Source: Mastigamoeba balamuthi (lineage: Eukaryota; Evosea; Mastigamoebida; Mastigamoebidae). From it: 64,000 bases of DNA. Shown in pieces: positions 1 to 11,953 of the stretch. Location of the stretch: assembly GCA_902651635.1 (NCBI GenBank), contig CACRSC010000273.1:86145-150144 (forward strand), in the 5' to 3' direction. Each line of letters starts with the position of its first letter. The stretch's first letter is position 1. A program made the position numbers and the translations under genes. The notes under the pieces were generated by a model, which ran no database searches, was not told the DNA's origin, and worked only from the letters and a program-made list of their open reading frames with translations.

Positions 1-56
1 TCCGACGCTGACCCGCCTCCCCCTCCCCTCGTGCTGTCTGACGTGCGCCCGCGCAG

Positions 57-1037
57 TCATCCGCCCGCTGGGCAAGGCGCTCTCGCTTCGTCACAGGTTC
101 TTGAAACCCGCTGCTGTCTTTCATTATTTATTCGTGCGTGTAAGAAAGATCAATTGACCGACCGCCCGCCTCCGCCGGCGCGCAGAGTGGTCGCCACGGC
201 GATACTGTACTTCAAGAGGTACTACCTCAAGATGGGCATGTCGGGCAACGGGAGGGAGGGCGACCCGTTCAAGATCGCGCCGGCGTGCCTCTACCTCGCC
301 ACCAAGTCGGAGGAGTGCAACACGCTCGTCAAGAAGATCCACACGGCCACCGACAACCTCATGAAAGAGCGTGCGCTGCAGCCCTCCCCCAACCCCCCGC
401 ACAGGGGCGCAGGACCCCCCTCCTTTGCCTGACCTTGCGGGGGCCAGTCGGGAAGCCGTTCTTCCCGTACCAGTTCAAGCTCGAGGACCTCATGGAGGCC
501 GAGTACGAGGTCCTGAGCGCCCTGGACTTCCGGCTCATGGTGTTCCACGGCTACCGAACACTGAAGAAGTGCGCACACCTCTCCACTCCACTCAGTCCCA
601 CTCTCTCCACTCCCTTCCACTTCCTCACACCCATCCCCACTTCTACGCACTGTCCGCCCCCTGTACACGCACTCACAACACCGGCCCCCCTGCCGGACAC
701 AAGGCTGCAGGAGAACGGGGAGGCGGACCTCGCGGACTCGGACACGAGGCAGGCGGTGTGGTCGGCGATGAACGACATGTACCTCACGGACGCGCCGCTC
801 ATGTACCCCCCGCACGTCGTGGCGCTGGGGGCCATCCTCGTGGGCGCCCAGTACTTCCGCGAGCGCGACATGAGGGCCTGGTTCGCCACGGTCATCGGAC
901 CCGAGATGAGGGACGTCTTCAACGTCGCCCAGATGCTGCTCGACGTCTACGACCTCATCGGCCGCCAGCCGCACTCGATCCTCGAGACCGTCCGCTCGCA
1001 GATCTTCCCGCTGCTCCACGGGCCCCGCAGCGTCTGA
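57..1037 (+). CDS. CCNC: Cyclin C (Mediator kinase-module cyclin), 5' end outside window
   Basis: Cyclin C pairs with CDK8 in the Mediator kinase module in the nucleus. Four exons are visible: 57-96, 186-370, 448-568 and 704-1037. All are joined by GT-AG introns in compatible phase, and the gene ends at the stop at 1037. The joined product follows the cyclin C order closely: IRPLGKALSLRHR-VVATA, then YFKRYYLKMG, then KIAPACLYLATKSEECNT, then FPYQFKLEDLMEAEYEVLSA, then YPPHVVALGAILVGAQYF. Both cyclin folds are covered. The N-terminal helix and the start codon lie upstream, because bases 1-56 look like the end of an intron. Cyclins T, K and L are less likely, because the YPP-x-VVAL block and the short C-terminus (no tail after the second fold) are typical of cyclin C. 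The first fold contains a small insertion (MGMSGNGREGD). Confidence 0.88.
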
Positions 1038-2753
1038 ACGGGACCAGCCAGCGGCGCTCTGCGCTCGCACCGACTGGCTCCAACCCTCGCGCGTGGCATC
1101 CGAGCCCCGGCCCAGCGGTGGGGGGAGGAGGAGCTCAAATACTCATTATACGCAATCGCCCACATGCTTGCTGGCCCCCAGTGCGTCAGGGAGGCGTGTT
1201 TCCCGTTTCAATTGAACAGCCGGGTTCAAGAAATCCCGACGCCCCTTTTTAGTTTACTCCGCTTTTCGAGATGGTGCGGACAGGCGCTGCGGCAAGCGTG
1301 GGGGCAGAAACAGCGAGCGCTGCTTGCGAGCAGCTGGCAGGGCAGGCAGCGGCCGGCGGAGACAGCGCCAGTCCGAACGCATGCAGGGCCTCGGGCCCCG
1401 AGTGCGAACACGAGACAGAGGCCATCGCCATTCTGGCTCTGCTGCGCAGAGCTCGCAGGCGTGAGGCCCGGAGGGCAGCGGTGGCAGTGCTCTCGCGCAG
1501 GACCCAGTTGAGACTCCTGGACCGCCTCTAGGCGCCCAAGGACAGAGTACAGGGAGTTCGGTCACAGTCAGCATTACTCCCTCAGACATTGCAAACTGCC
1601 ACACCGGCGGTGCCCAAAAAAGACCCAGGCCCACCAGCCACGGGTCCATTCGTTGAACTCTTTTCATGGCCTCACTGTGCACGAGTTGGAGGGTGTCTCG
1701 AGAAATGATGTCCACACCGTTAGGCGGCAACGCTTTCGTAGTTGCTGTCTGTCTAATGGGCTCGATGTTCATCCAGAAAGCCCCTGCAGCAGCACCACGC
1801 GCCCACCAGCAAGCAGCAGATTCAGCAGGCTCAATTGTGATCCACAGGTGAAGAGCAGCATTGGCGGGACACGGGAATGGTAGCCGCGCTGGCATAGCGA
1901 CCTTCCTGACCTGTGGAGCTCTCCGCCGTCGGGGAGCGCACTACTGTTGCACGCATTCCGGCCGTCGTCGACTCCACCAGCCTCGCCCAGGTGCTTGTGG
2001 GGGGCCCTGGTGATGTGGTGTGTCGGGAGCGGGTGTCGTAGGAGGGGAGTGGAAGAGGCTGACCACTGACTCAGTGCCTTGGGGCGCCCCTCGTGGACCC
2101 TCTCTTTCTCATTCGTCTCCCAGAGCACATGGCCAACATTGACATTGAAGCTGCCATTGGCTGCGAGTCGCTGGACTGCCGAACGGCGTACAATTGGCTC
2201 GCAGTTTCGGATTCTCAGCGGACACGCCGGATTAGATATTCGCGAAATATTTGGCGGATTCGTTTACTGCTCCGGCTACGAATCGGCCGGGGTCGTGTAA
2301 GGCCTGCACATTATTATTCCCCTGCTCTATCCCACACACCACCTGCAACTCCTGCGACTCCTGCTTCCCACCTGCAACGTGGTATGCCCGCTAGGCACCT
2401 CCCCTCCAGTGAGCCCTGATGCAATCCGACCGAGCACCCACAGGACCCTCCCGCACACTGCCCCTCTCGCCATTGCTGACGCTGTGATGCATGTGCGTGA
2501 GCAGGTCCGAGCGAGGGCAACGAGTAATGCGGACACTCATAGGACACACAGGGCAGTAGCTGGACAACGACGTGGAGAAGACCCCCGGGGAACATGCATG
2601 CTCATCAAGGCAGCAGCGCGCACGTCACAAATTCTGTACAGGTGAAACACCCCTTTTTATGACAGAATCTGACATGTCTCTAAATGAGAATCAACATGAG
2701 TATATATTTCCCCATATAATTCCTGGTTTTTGAGACCGAAATCTTCACTTTGT
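1038..2753. other. Intergenic stretch, no supportable gene
   Basis: Several open frames occur here (for example 1254-1895 on minus and 2079-2300 on plus). They overlap each other on both strands, show no family resemblance and lack flanking splice sites that would join them. I see no tRNA cloverleaf or tandem repeat. GC content falls toward the right end, where the low-GC DDE-like gene begins. Confidence 0.5.
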
Positions 2754-4290
2754 TTAAAATTTCTGGTTTTTACAAAAAACTCCATTACCATCTACTGCAG
2801 TTTTTACAGTTACTGGGTGAGAGGAGTGGCTGTGGGGCCACAGGTGCACTTCTCTGTCCTTTGGAAAGGTTAAATAGTGCCACATGTGCCAAGAGCCCTT
2901 CCATGTAGAGGCAACTGGGTTCTTGGTGAGGTCCAAGGGAATGGCCAGCTCGAATGTCAGAGTGTTTTGCAGTTCCTCAACCTCTGAAGCCAGCTCGCTT
3001 ACTGAGCGAATAAGTTGAGGGTCCTCTGGGTCAGTATCGAGCTCCACCATGCGTACCAGACACTTGGCGTGAGAGGCAGCCGCATCGCACGGACCAGCAC
3101 CGTGATTGGAGGGAAAGAAATGAGCTTGAAGAATGATGCCCTTCTTCCGAAGCCTATCGGCCATACGAGACAAGTGAACGAACTGCGCAGCATTCTTGTA
3201 GTGTTTCGATCCACCATCAGAAAAGAGGTCGATCTCCCAAAAGCCTTGAAGTTGAGGAAGATCAAACAAAGCTCGATGGACAGCAATCCGGACAGCACTG
3301 TCATTTGCTTGCCCTGCAGGCAAGAAATAGTGGATGTAGAGCTGCACCAGTTTACCATCTGGACCAAGCATGTACGCCGTAATAATGTCATCCTAACAAG
3401 AAGTAAGTACCACAATAAACATTGCAGTGGGCAGTGGACCTGGGTCTTCAATTTCTCGCACTGAAATTTGGAGAAGTCTTCGACGAGCATAAGAATGTGC
3501 TGATCTCCCCGCTCGATGTGTGCTCGAATCTCGTGATAAGCTTGCCATTCAGAAATTCGAGCAGCAATATGGAGTTGAAGCTCTCCTTGAAGACGTTTGT
3601 TTTCCTGCAAAAACTGTCAGCCAGATTAACAGAAAAAATGCACCTCCTCTGACAAGACCGGTTTCTGCCCAAGCTTCTTCCACTCAACGCACAGTTCGCA
3701 GTGCTTTGGCTCTCTTTCATGGTGGATCTAAAGGAATTGAGAAAAAGAAATAAATAAAACAACCTTGCGAGTACGGAGAAGGCGACGCATCGTTGCCTGA
3801 GAAACTGGATCTAGCTTCTCGATCTCGGGAGTGTAGTCTTCATCATCGACTGGCTCTGGAATGTCTTCGGCTGTGTCCAACGCAATGTAGTTCTCGTAGA
3901 GCTGAACGTCAGAGCAATATTGCCACGTGAAGTCTCGTCCACTCACGTGCGGTAACAACTCGTCAAAAAGCTGAATAAAGGTGAGAGCAATGAGAACAAA
4001 AAACGCACTTAAGTTGCTCTCTCCATACAGTTCTGATAGCGGGTTCGCGTTGTCCCTGGGGTGTACTGAACGCTGAGCAGTGTTGTTCCCTTCTCGTTGC
4101 GAGCACGATAATACATCCTCCTGCTAACGTCAAGAAGCAAATCAGCTTCTTTCACAGACAGGTCTCCAACGTAGAACGAGGCAAGTGAACGACGCAGGGG
4201 ACTGTTTGCAGGAAGAAGACCTCCAGCATCTGGAGGTGCTAGAAGACGTCTTGTCACGTCAAGAATGTGGTCCTGATCAACGTGAGACAC
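2754..4290 (-). CDS. Multi-exon DDE/RNase-H-like protein, probably transposon-derived
   Basis: Exons on the minus strand with consistent GT-AG borders and phase 0 are 3764-3970, 3644-3727, 3440-3604 and 2754-3392; a further coding block lies at 4009-4277. The junction between that block and 3970 is not resolved. The product has the layout of an uncharacterised animal and protist DDE-type family: a MLVEDFSKF block (first acidic position), then LFSDGGSKHYKN (second), then FPSNHGAGPCDAAASHAK (third). Zn-ligand-like Cys and His residues (KHCELCVEWK) lie upstream. I recognise the pattern from unnamed transposon-associated proteins but cannot name a superfamily. Base composition is clearly lower in GC than in neighbouring genes, which suits a mobile origin. 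Terminal repeats were not found. It may be an old transposase or an exapted host gene. Confidence 0.5.
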
Positions 4291-6536
4291 GAAAAATTAC
4301 AAAGGAAACGAACGATCTGAGACCCAGACAGATCAGTCTGAGTGTCGTGGTCCTGAGTGTCGTGGTCCAGGGTGCTTGTGGGGCTGGCTGAACGAGCACT
4401 CTTTATCTTGCCGTGCTCAGCAACGTTGACAGAAGGGCGCTTGTTTGGGGAGTGTTTGTGTGGTGCTCCCTTCATAGGACTCAAACTGAAGTGAATTGTG
4501 AGACAATGAAACTGAGTGTTCGCACCGGGTTTGTAGCAATGGTTCTGCTTCCTTGGGGGCTTGATTGGGAACTGGTTCAAGGCCGTCTGGCTGATCTTTG
4601 TTGTGCGCCACCGTCCAGGGCATTGCCAACAGGGCTTTGTCCCTGCACTTTTTCTTCTTCTCTCCCATGCGTGGCATCGCCTACAGAGACGTGTGAGGTC
4701 GGTTTCAGGGCTGTGAGGGGAGGGGAGGGGGTTGGGGACGAAGGAGAGTACACTTTCAGGCTGCTGGTGCGTGTGCGGGTGCCCACTGCTGTGTGCGCGC
4801 GCAGTGTCAAAAAGTGACTAAGGGTTTTGATGGACCTCTCCCTCCCAGGTTTCCACTGTACCAATTGAAGTAAGCCCCCTCATCTTGAGATGCTACAGTG
4901 GAAACCTGGGAGGGAGAGGTTGGTGGGAAGGAGATTCAAGCCCAAGTGGGGGGCTGTGGGGGGGCTGGTGTGGGCAAAGTTCGCACAGAACACGTGGCGG
5001 ACCACAACAGGCATGTGGGGTGGCCTGAGAGGAGGGTCGACCGGCAGCAGGAGCTTGGCGGGGCCCCCAGGGTGGGCTGGCTGCCACTGGTTGGCGGCCG
5101 CGCCTTTTTAAAACTATCATAAATATCTGTGCCACGTCAGAGAAACCTGCACAATCCAAAAGTGCGCCAATTGACGTCATATATATATCGATCGACTCCT
5201 TGAAACGTGAGGAGTCTAACGAGCTGCTCAAACCATGTGGTTCATCTGTAGGGAAGGTGTGACACTGTGTCTCTTCGTGTCCACGACCGCCAGCTAGAAA
5301 CTCGTGTGTGCCCTTCCCGTGGAACAACAGATTTGTTGACCACCGAATTCCCAAGGAGCTGCAGTGATGAATCCCAACGATTTCAAGCGCCCGTATGATG
5401 GTGGACACTGCCATCCTATTCTGTCCCGTCCCCTGACCAGACAGACATGCGTGCATCACACATCATTTTCTCAACTTGATGAGATTGGATTGTCAACACC
5501 AATTTCTTCTTCACTCTGGCTTACCTCTGTACAGGCATCGCTGTGGACTGGCTCATCTCGCTCTGGTTTCTGTGGCAAGTTCGCATACCACTGGGTGTAT
5601 GAGGTCCTCCTCGCACGTCCTGATCGCGGAGACGCTGTCTGTCTTCAGCGTCTCCCCTTTGCTCAGACCTGTGCGTGTCACTTGCCGACCTTTGGGGCAA
5701 CACACTGCCCAGAGTCAACTGCCGACAGGACACGTGCCACCTCGTAGGGAACGCAGCGGCTGGGCGGGAGACACAGGCAGTTCCAGGAACCTGACAGCAC
5801 TCGCTGGAAGCGGCTGCACGGCCCTGGCGCCCCGACACCAGCAGGCATGCAAGTACTCAACCAGCGCTCGGCCGGCAGGCGGACTGACTGCCATGGGATC
5901 TCCTGTGCCAAAGTTCCCCCCTTCTCTCCAAGGCGGCGGTGGCCATGGCAGCGTGTGACATGGGTGGCACAGCGGGGCAGGGCTGGGGTGGCACAGGGAA
6001 GGGAGCAGCTGTGATGCGGCGATGGAACCACATCCATGTGAGCCCTCACCAGCCCTGGTCGGAAGCAGCCACCACCGACAAGACCCATTCCATGTGAAGC
6101 ATGAATGAGAAGCAATTGGCCACTTTCCATACACGGTGGGCACATGCACACCGCCAACTGTTATTTCACTGGAGGCACAAAAATGTGTAAACGGCACTGC
6201 CACACTCTGTGGATAGGCCTCGAGGTTCGCTCTGGGCTGGTGGAATTCCGAGCGAGGGAATCGGACACTCAGTCCACCAACAGGAGCAGGCGACAGTATC
6301 AGCTTCTAGGAGCACATAACCGATCTCCCCTGTCTGCACCTGCACACCACACTCGGTACCACTAGGACCTACACAACAGAAAATCCTGTCAACTGGGTGG
6401 GGCAACTCTCAGCAAAGGTAAGAATGGTAAGTTCATGATGGTGAATCACCTGCACTGCACGTTTTCATTATCCAGGGATTTTGTATGACCAATTTCAAAT
6501 CCGTACTAAACACACAAACACCCATTCCTCACACCA
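4291..6536. other. Intergenic stretch with inverted repeat; one doubtful minus-strand frame
   Basis: Apart from the inverted repeat at 4834-4920, little can be supported. A minus-strand open frame at about 5110-5459 looks protein-like in composition (it contains FHGKGTHEFLAGGRGHEE), but it has no recognised domain and its extension below 5110 is low-complexity. It could be a fragment related to the DDE-like island on its left. Positions 4320-4580 on minus may hold a 5' exon of the DDE-like gene (Ser/Thr/Asp/His-rich). I could not link it in phase. Confidence 0.35.
4834..4920. repeat. Perfect 27-bp inverted repeat with 33-nt loop
   Basis: Bases 4834-4860 are the exact reverse complement of 4894-4920, separated by 33 nt (4861-4893). 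The match stops at both ends of the arms. It lies in non-coding DNA, 3' of nothing obvious. Possible readings are a stem-loop RNA, the remains of a small inverted-repeat transposon, or a replication or repair palindrome. No target-site duplication is evident. Confidence 0.85.
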
Positions 6537-8453
6537 ATGTCATTCCCGCTGCTGGCGCTCTTGACCGCTCTCGCCTTCTGCAGCACACGTACGCCTCCAC
6601 CTGTCGAGTCCTTCACCTTGTTGGTGCTTGGTCATAGCCGACAAGCAGGGAGGGGGCTCTCGACTGACGGTTGAACAACCGTCACAAGTCCCCGCACTAG
6701 TGTCCCCTCCAAAAGGGCTTCAGTTTCATTTCAGTACAGAAAGACAGCAAATTCACACCCAACTCCCGCTCCATGCAGACGCGCAGGTGGCGCCAGAGGT
6801 GAGGTCGTACGGCTTCCGCCTGCTGAACCCTTCCTGGAGCATCGACTGCGCAAGGCAGAGGACATCGTTCGGCTACACCGTGTCGGTCAGGGGCAGGTCG
6901 CCCGCCCCGCTCGACCTCGTCGTCGTCGGCCTCAGCGACCCCGCGTGGACCGTCGTCGAGGGGCCCCAGCCCTCCTTCGTCCGCCAGGCAAACGCCACGG
7001 GCCTCGTGTTTCGGTTCACCCCTCCCCTGATGGTACACAAACAACCTCTGCAGTACCCACCCGTCCCTTTTCGAGTTACTTACACGTCATCACTCACGCG
7101 GGGCAGCCGGGCAGCTCGGCAAACATCAGCTTCACCATCGGCAAGGCGCTGTCCAACGCCGGCGGCCTGGCTGTGACCGGCGTTCAGAGCGGCGTGCGCG
7201 TGCCCTACTTCACAACAACCAGCGGCCCTGCCGAGTTCATCGACCTCCAGGTAGGGATTCTCTCTCCCTGAGACCCGTGCGACTTTTCCCAACGGACAAC
7301 GGTCTTGCGAACAGCCCCAGAACATGACCCTGCAAGCGCACGTGTTCGACTTCCCCGTGGGGCGCAACGCCAAGACCAACCAGGACTTCGAGTGGGACTG
7401 CAGCGCCCGCGACTGCAAGCAGCTGACGTACGAGCCCAACATCGTGGGCAAGGTGCTGGGCAGCGATAGGCTCCCCGTCTACAACGACTGCCACCCCGAC
7501 AAGCAGCACTGCGTCACCGTGGGCTCCAACGCGTCGTTCAACCAGTGGTTCAGGAGCGTGCCCGGCGTCAACATGGTTTTCGACAAGAACATCACGCTCA
7601 CCCTCGGTGAGAACGGTCTCTACAGGTGGGCTGCCCTTTTGATTTGCTTGCGCGGCTGAGAACTCACTGGGGCGCCAACGGCTCGAGCAGCAAGAAGGAC
7701 CAGAACTTCTTCATCGCCGACGGGATGGGCTACGGCAACGAGGGCTTCGGTGAGACAACCATGGTGGGCAAGGCGTGCCAGTGCCAGAAGTACAGCACGC
7801 CGGACTGCAACTGCAAGCACAACTTCGGGTTCTGCATGAAGATCAACACCGACTTCGGGTACAGGGGCGGCGAGCAGCTCTTCTTCAGCGGCGACGATGA
7901 CGTCTGGATGTACATCAACAACCGCCTTGTCATCGACCTCGGCGGCTCGCACCCCCCGATGGAGCGCAGGGTCTCCATCGACAACATCTCTTCCGAGCTG
8001 GGCATGACGGTGGGCAACACGTACCCGTTCGACATGTTCTACTGCGAGCGCCACACGTACAACTCGGACTTCTGGACGACGACCTCCCTCGGCCTCTACC
8101 AGTGCCCGGGAGGCAGGTTGTGCGGACTGTGCAGGGCCACGTGCGACCAGCCCGGGTTCGCGGTCGACACGGACGGCGACGGGACGCCCGACTGCCAGGA
8201 CCTGTGCCCCCACGACAAGAACAAGCGGGCGCCGCTCTACTGCGGCTGCGGCGTGGCCGAGGGCACGTGCGGCGAGTCGTACGACAATGTCACGAGGACC
8301 GTGTTCCCCGGCAGCTCCGCCAGCTTCGACGACGACGATGGCGACTCGAGCGCCACCCCGGTGAGGCCGACCGATTCGTCGACGGCAAGTTGCATGGCGT
8401 GGTCTTCTCTCTTGGTCATCGTTTCCGCCTTCGCCTTGGCGCGTGCCATTTAG
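6537..8453 (+). CDS. Secreted or GPI-anchored fibro-slime (PA14-like) protein A, Dictyostelium PSI-like
   Basis: Five exons: 6537-6588, 6779-7032, 7107-7250, 7315-7625 and 7691-8453. The start is the ATG at 6537, which gives a clean signal peptide (SFPLLALLTALAFCS) with the first intron just after it. The N-terminal half is an Ig-like or unknown extracellular domain. The centre is the fibro-slime/PA14-like domain seen in Dictyostelium prespore-inducing factors: FFIADGMGYGNEGFGE, then CNCKHNFGFCMKI, then FFSGDDDVWMYINN, then LVIDLGG, then YPFDMFYCERHTYNSDFW. It is followed by a Cys-rich stretch and one thrombospondin-3-type calcium repeat (DTDGDGTPDCQDLCPHD). The C-terminus is a Ser/Thr linker plus a hydrophobic tail ending at 8453, suggesting a GPI anchor. 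A close paralogue lies inverted at 22224-24265 with the same three internal exon lengths. Role in adhesion or signalling is inferred from the family. Confidence 0.85.
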
Positions 8454-8763
8454 GGGGCACTGAGTCCACGGTGCCCTCCGCCTGCACACCGAAGACCTCG
8501 CCGTTCTCTGCGGGTCTCCACTGAGCACAGCAATGCAGTCTGAATCCTCCATTCGGCAAACGCATTCTTCCCCCATTCATCTGGATGCTGTCAGTGTGCT
8601 ATCTGGCAGGGCCGTTAGATCTCGGCGACAGCCACGACACAGCGGGCGCCGCTAATCACTGGAGAAACGTTGTGAGAACCGAGACAGCAAGCAGTTCGGC
8701 TGGTGTTGACAACCGCTCTCGTCGCCCCCCGCGCAGTGGGCGAGCGCTGTAAGGCTGACGTTT
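8454..8763. other. Convergent intergenic spacer
   Basis: This spacer lies between the 3' ends of the fibro-slime gene and MED6, which converge here. No open frame, RNA gene or repeat is supported. It presumably holds both 3' UTRs. Confidence 0.5.
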
Positions 8764-9671
8764 TTATTGCTGGCTCTGCTGCCTGTTGCACTTGGCGACG
8801 AGGTCGTCGAAGCACTTCTTGTGGAGCTCCACGTCGTACACGCGCATGGGCTGCGGCAGAGGCTCCGAGTGCACCATGGACATGGCGTCGTCTGCGCAGC
8901 GTCCCTCAGTATCGCAAAGAGAGGCGCGGGCCCTGTGGTACCGCTGGTGCGTGGCTTGAACTCCCACGAGACCCCTCCGCTCCTCGGGTCGTACCGCACG
9001 TACGAGTTGATCTCCTTGCTCGCCTCGAGCACGCAGAACATCGCCTTCCTCTGCCCCAGCGCACCCCCCCGCACCACCCACGAGACGAGCGGTCACGCGC
9101 CAGAGAGTAAGGGGCAGAGCAGAAGAGAGAGCGCGGCCGCACGATGCAGTTATTGAGCACTGCCTGCAGCGTCGGCGCCTGGAAGACCTTCCCGTCGAGT
9201 ATGTAGCACCTCCCCTGCTCGGCCCAGCAGCCCCCAACCCACCCAAGCCCCCGCTCAGGCCTGCGGGCGGTGGAGGGGGGTGAAAGGAGGGCGTGCCCTG
9301 AGCGTTGTCTTGGTGGGAGACTCGCGGTAGAGCTTGTTGATGATGAAGAAGCCCGGGATGGGCCCGCTCTTGGGGTGCGCCAGCTCGTACTCGGTGCCCA
9401 CCATCGTCCTGCGGCGCCCGCACGTTTCAGTGCGGTTCCGGTGCGGGTTTTGCGGGGGTGTGGGGGAGAGGGGGGATGGCCCTGGGGCCGGGGAGGTGGC
9501 GGACTGCAGGTGGGAGAGGTCGAGGGCCTGCATGCGGATGGCCTCGTTGTTGCACTGGCGGTCGTAGAACGGCGACAGCGCAAAGTAGTCGAGCGCGTTC
9601 TGGTCGCCGAGGCCGAAGGTCTCCAGGTACTGCGCGTCTATCCAGCACAGCGTGGTCTTCTCGTCCGACAT
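8764..9671 (-). CDS. MED6: Mediator complex subunit 6
   Basis: MED6 is a head-module subunit of Mediator, which links activators to RNA polymerase II. Five minus-strand exons: 9505-9671, 9322-9408, 9143-9209, 8942-9050 and 8764-8891, all with GT-AG introns in phase. The start ATG is at 9671. Diagnostic blocks in order are CWIDAQYLETFG, then NALDYFALSPFYDRQCNNE (compare human LDYFSERSNPFYDRTCNNE), then MVGTEYELAHP, then IPGFFIINKLYR, then YILDGKVFQAPTLQAVLNN, and then the GVSWEFK block matching the WWHFK region. The C-terminal tail is short and the protein ends QQSQQ, so it lacks the longer basic tail of animal MED6. The gene converges with the fibro-slime gene and diverges from the PARG gene, whose start is about 270 nt away. 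Cyclin C, another Mediator component, is 8 kb to the left; this may be coincidence. Confidence 0.9.
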
Positions 9672-9944
9672 GGCTGCTGTTAACGCACTGCGCTGTGTGA
9701 ATGTGAGCCGCGCGCGCAGAGTGAGATTTCACATATCTCCGAGGAGGTATCTTCGGTGCCGATGAATCTTGGGTGGCCACCCAAGAGCACGTGCCGCCGC
9801 GTTGGATGCTCTCGTTCGCCTGGGATTTCAACGGCCAGACCAGACTCGTTCATTCCCAGAGGAGAGGTCGCCGACACATCCGGAACTTCAGTTCCGATCC
9901 TTGAAAATCTATGAAAATGTAAGCTAAAAATAACAGGGCACCGG

Positions 9945-11795
9945 ATGGGCAGCACGGTCAGCCAGCCCACGGCAGTGCGCTCGCGCCAAGGCTCCATCGC
10001 GCAGCCCGTGGCGCCGTCGCCAGCCGCCGGCCGCCTGCGCGAGACGAGCATGGCCTCGGTGCCCAGCGAGCTGGACGACACGTGGGGCATCAGCGAGGAG
10101 GAGTGCATCACGATGGGCATCCCCTCGGACTGGTCCTCCGTGGCCTCTGCTCTGCAACGCACGGTTGGTCGCGGGTCCTCTCTCTCGCCCTCCCACCCAG
10201 TCCCAGGACCGGAGCGCTGGTCGAGGCTCACGAGGGCACCGCTGCTGAGCAGATCTCAAACAAGATGGAACTGCGAGACGTCCTGTGCTCGCTGGGCTGC
10301 TCCGAGGAGGCCGCGGAGGGCCTCGTGGTGTTCCTCATCTCCGAGCTCACAGTGGTACGTACCATTCGACTGCCCTCCCCCTGATCGCTCTGTGGCCCGC
10401 GTGCAGAACGAGCAGACGAGGTTCTTTGGCGAGGTGCTGCCGTGCATCGTGCAGTGGGTCAGAGAGCTGCCCGAGGCCATACGATCCATACGCGTGCTCC
10501 CCACAAAGACGGCCTCGACCACCGCCTCGCAGACGGCCCGCAAGACAGCGCTCCTGATGCCGCAGGGGCAGGAGCGCGCCATCACCATCCCGCGCACTCG
10601 AGTGCGTCCAGGAATCGGGAATTGACGAGCGAACTCTCACACGTGAACGATGGCCTACACAGTTGAGATCCCTGATGGCCGGGGCCTTCTTCTGCGTGTT
10701 CCAGCAGCGGGACAGGACCCGCATGGTGGGGTCCTTCACGCTGGAGCGCCTGTACAGCCTGTGCCTGCAGGGCGCGCCGCAGGAGAAGGCGAAGCTCTCA
10801 GCCATCATCAACTACTTCATGCGCAGCGCCAAGTCGGAGCTCAAGGGCTCCATCACGATACGGCGCCTCGTCCTGAACGCGCCCCCGCGCTGGTCCGAGA
10901 GCTCCGTACCCGTCGTCGACGTGCAGGCCGTGGACCGCGGGTCGATCGACTCGGACATCGACGCCGCGCGCGTGGTGTTCGCGTCGCGATCGATGGCCGG
11001 CTGCCTTAACGGCGGGGCCTGGCAGGAGGAGATCACCTTCGTCGCACACCCCGAGATGATGGTCCTCCACCTCTTCTGCGAGCAGCTCGGCGACAACGAC
11101 GCCATCTTCGTCGGAGGCGCCGAGCGGTTCGCCGACCTCTCGGGGTACGCCTTCCAGCTCTCGTTCGCGGGCGACTACGTGGACCCGACGCCCAAGGCGC
11201 CGGACGGCTCCGCGTGCTCGTTCTTCCTGCTGATGGACGCTCGGGACTACCGCTCCACGGGGCGCCTGTCGCAGTTCCTCGAGAGCAGCCTGCTGCGCGA
11301 CGCAGGCAAGGCCTTCTGCGCGTTCACCTCTGTCCACGGGCTCCCCGTGGCCACGGGGCGCTGGGGCTGCGACAACTACCTGGGCGACTACAGGCTCAAG
11401 GTGCACTCCGTGCAGTTCGCTTGCAATGCAAGGGTTTTCACTGACGGCCGAGGGCTACTGTTTGCGTGCCCCTTCCTGGGCAGTGCATTCTGCAGGTTGC
11501 CGCTGCAGCCCAGGCCGGTGTTCCTCGCCTGCGCCTGTTCACGGGGGAGGAGGGCGGCGACCGCGCGCTCGAGTCCCTGTGCCACACGATGGTGCAGCGC
11601 AAGGTCACGGTGGGCCACCTGTGGAAGGCGCTGCTGGCTTACGCCGCCGTCGTGGGGTCCAAGTTCCAGCAGCCGGCCGAGGAGACACAGGGGCCGTCGA
11701 CAGAGGCCCCGCCAGCCCCGCCAGAGGCCACCTTCATGGGCAGCGTGGACATCCCGGACCTCGTGGACTTCCTGAGATCGCACCTTGCCCTGTGA
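9945..11795 (+). CDS. PARG: Poly(ADP-ribose) glycohydrolase-like protein
   Basis: PARG removes poly(ADP-ribose) from proteins. Exons 9945-10163, 10253-10354, 10407-10601, 10663-11400 and 11496-11795 give about 517 residues; the first junction could differ slightly. The start codon yields MGSTVSQPT, a possible N-myristoylation signal. The PARG catalytic macrodomain is clear: LMAGAFFCVF, KLSAIINYF, QEEITFVAHPEMMVLHLF with the catalytic QEE, DNDAIFVGGAERFADLSGYA, then FFLLMDARDY and a C-terminal block ending FLRSHLAL. The glycine loop before QEE, GGG in characterised enzymes, reads MAGCLNGGAW here and is one residue shorter. The catalytic glutamates are retained, so activity is possible but substrate handling may differ. 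The N-terminal 200 residues correspond to the accessory and regulatory region, with weak resemblance. Confidence 0.85.
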
Positions 11796-11953
11796 CCCCT
11801 GCCTGCGAATGGAACACCGTCTGACTTTCTGTGTCCTGAGCTGTTTTCTGTGGCTTTTCACGGTTATCAGCAGGCCATTCTATAATTGGCTCCGATACAG
11901 CTCCTGTATCTTCTGCGCCAGACCTCTGCGAAAAGGGCGGCGGGCCTGTGACA

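Noticed and set aside
1254-1895. Minus-strand frame of 213 codons
   Set aside because: Irregular composition, no domain, and overlapped by plus-strand frames of equal quality.
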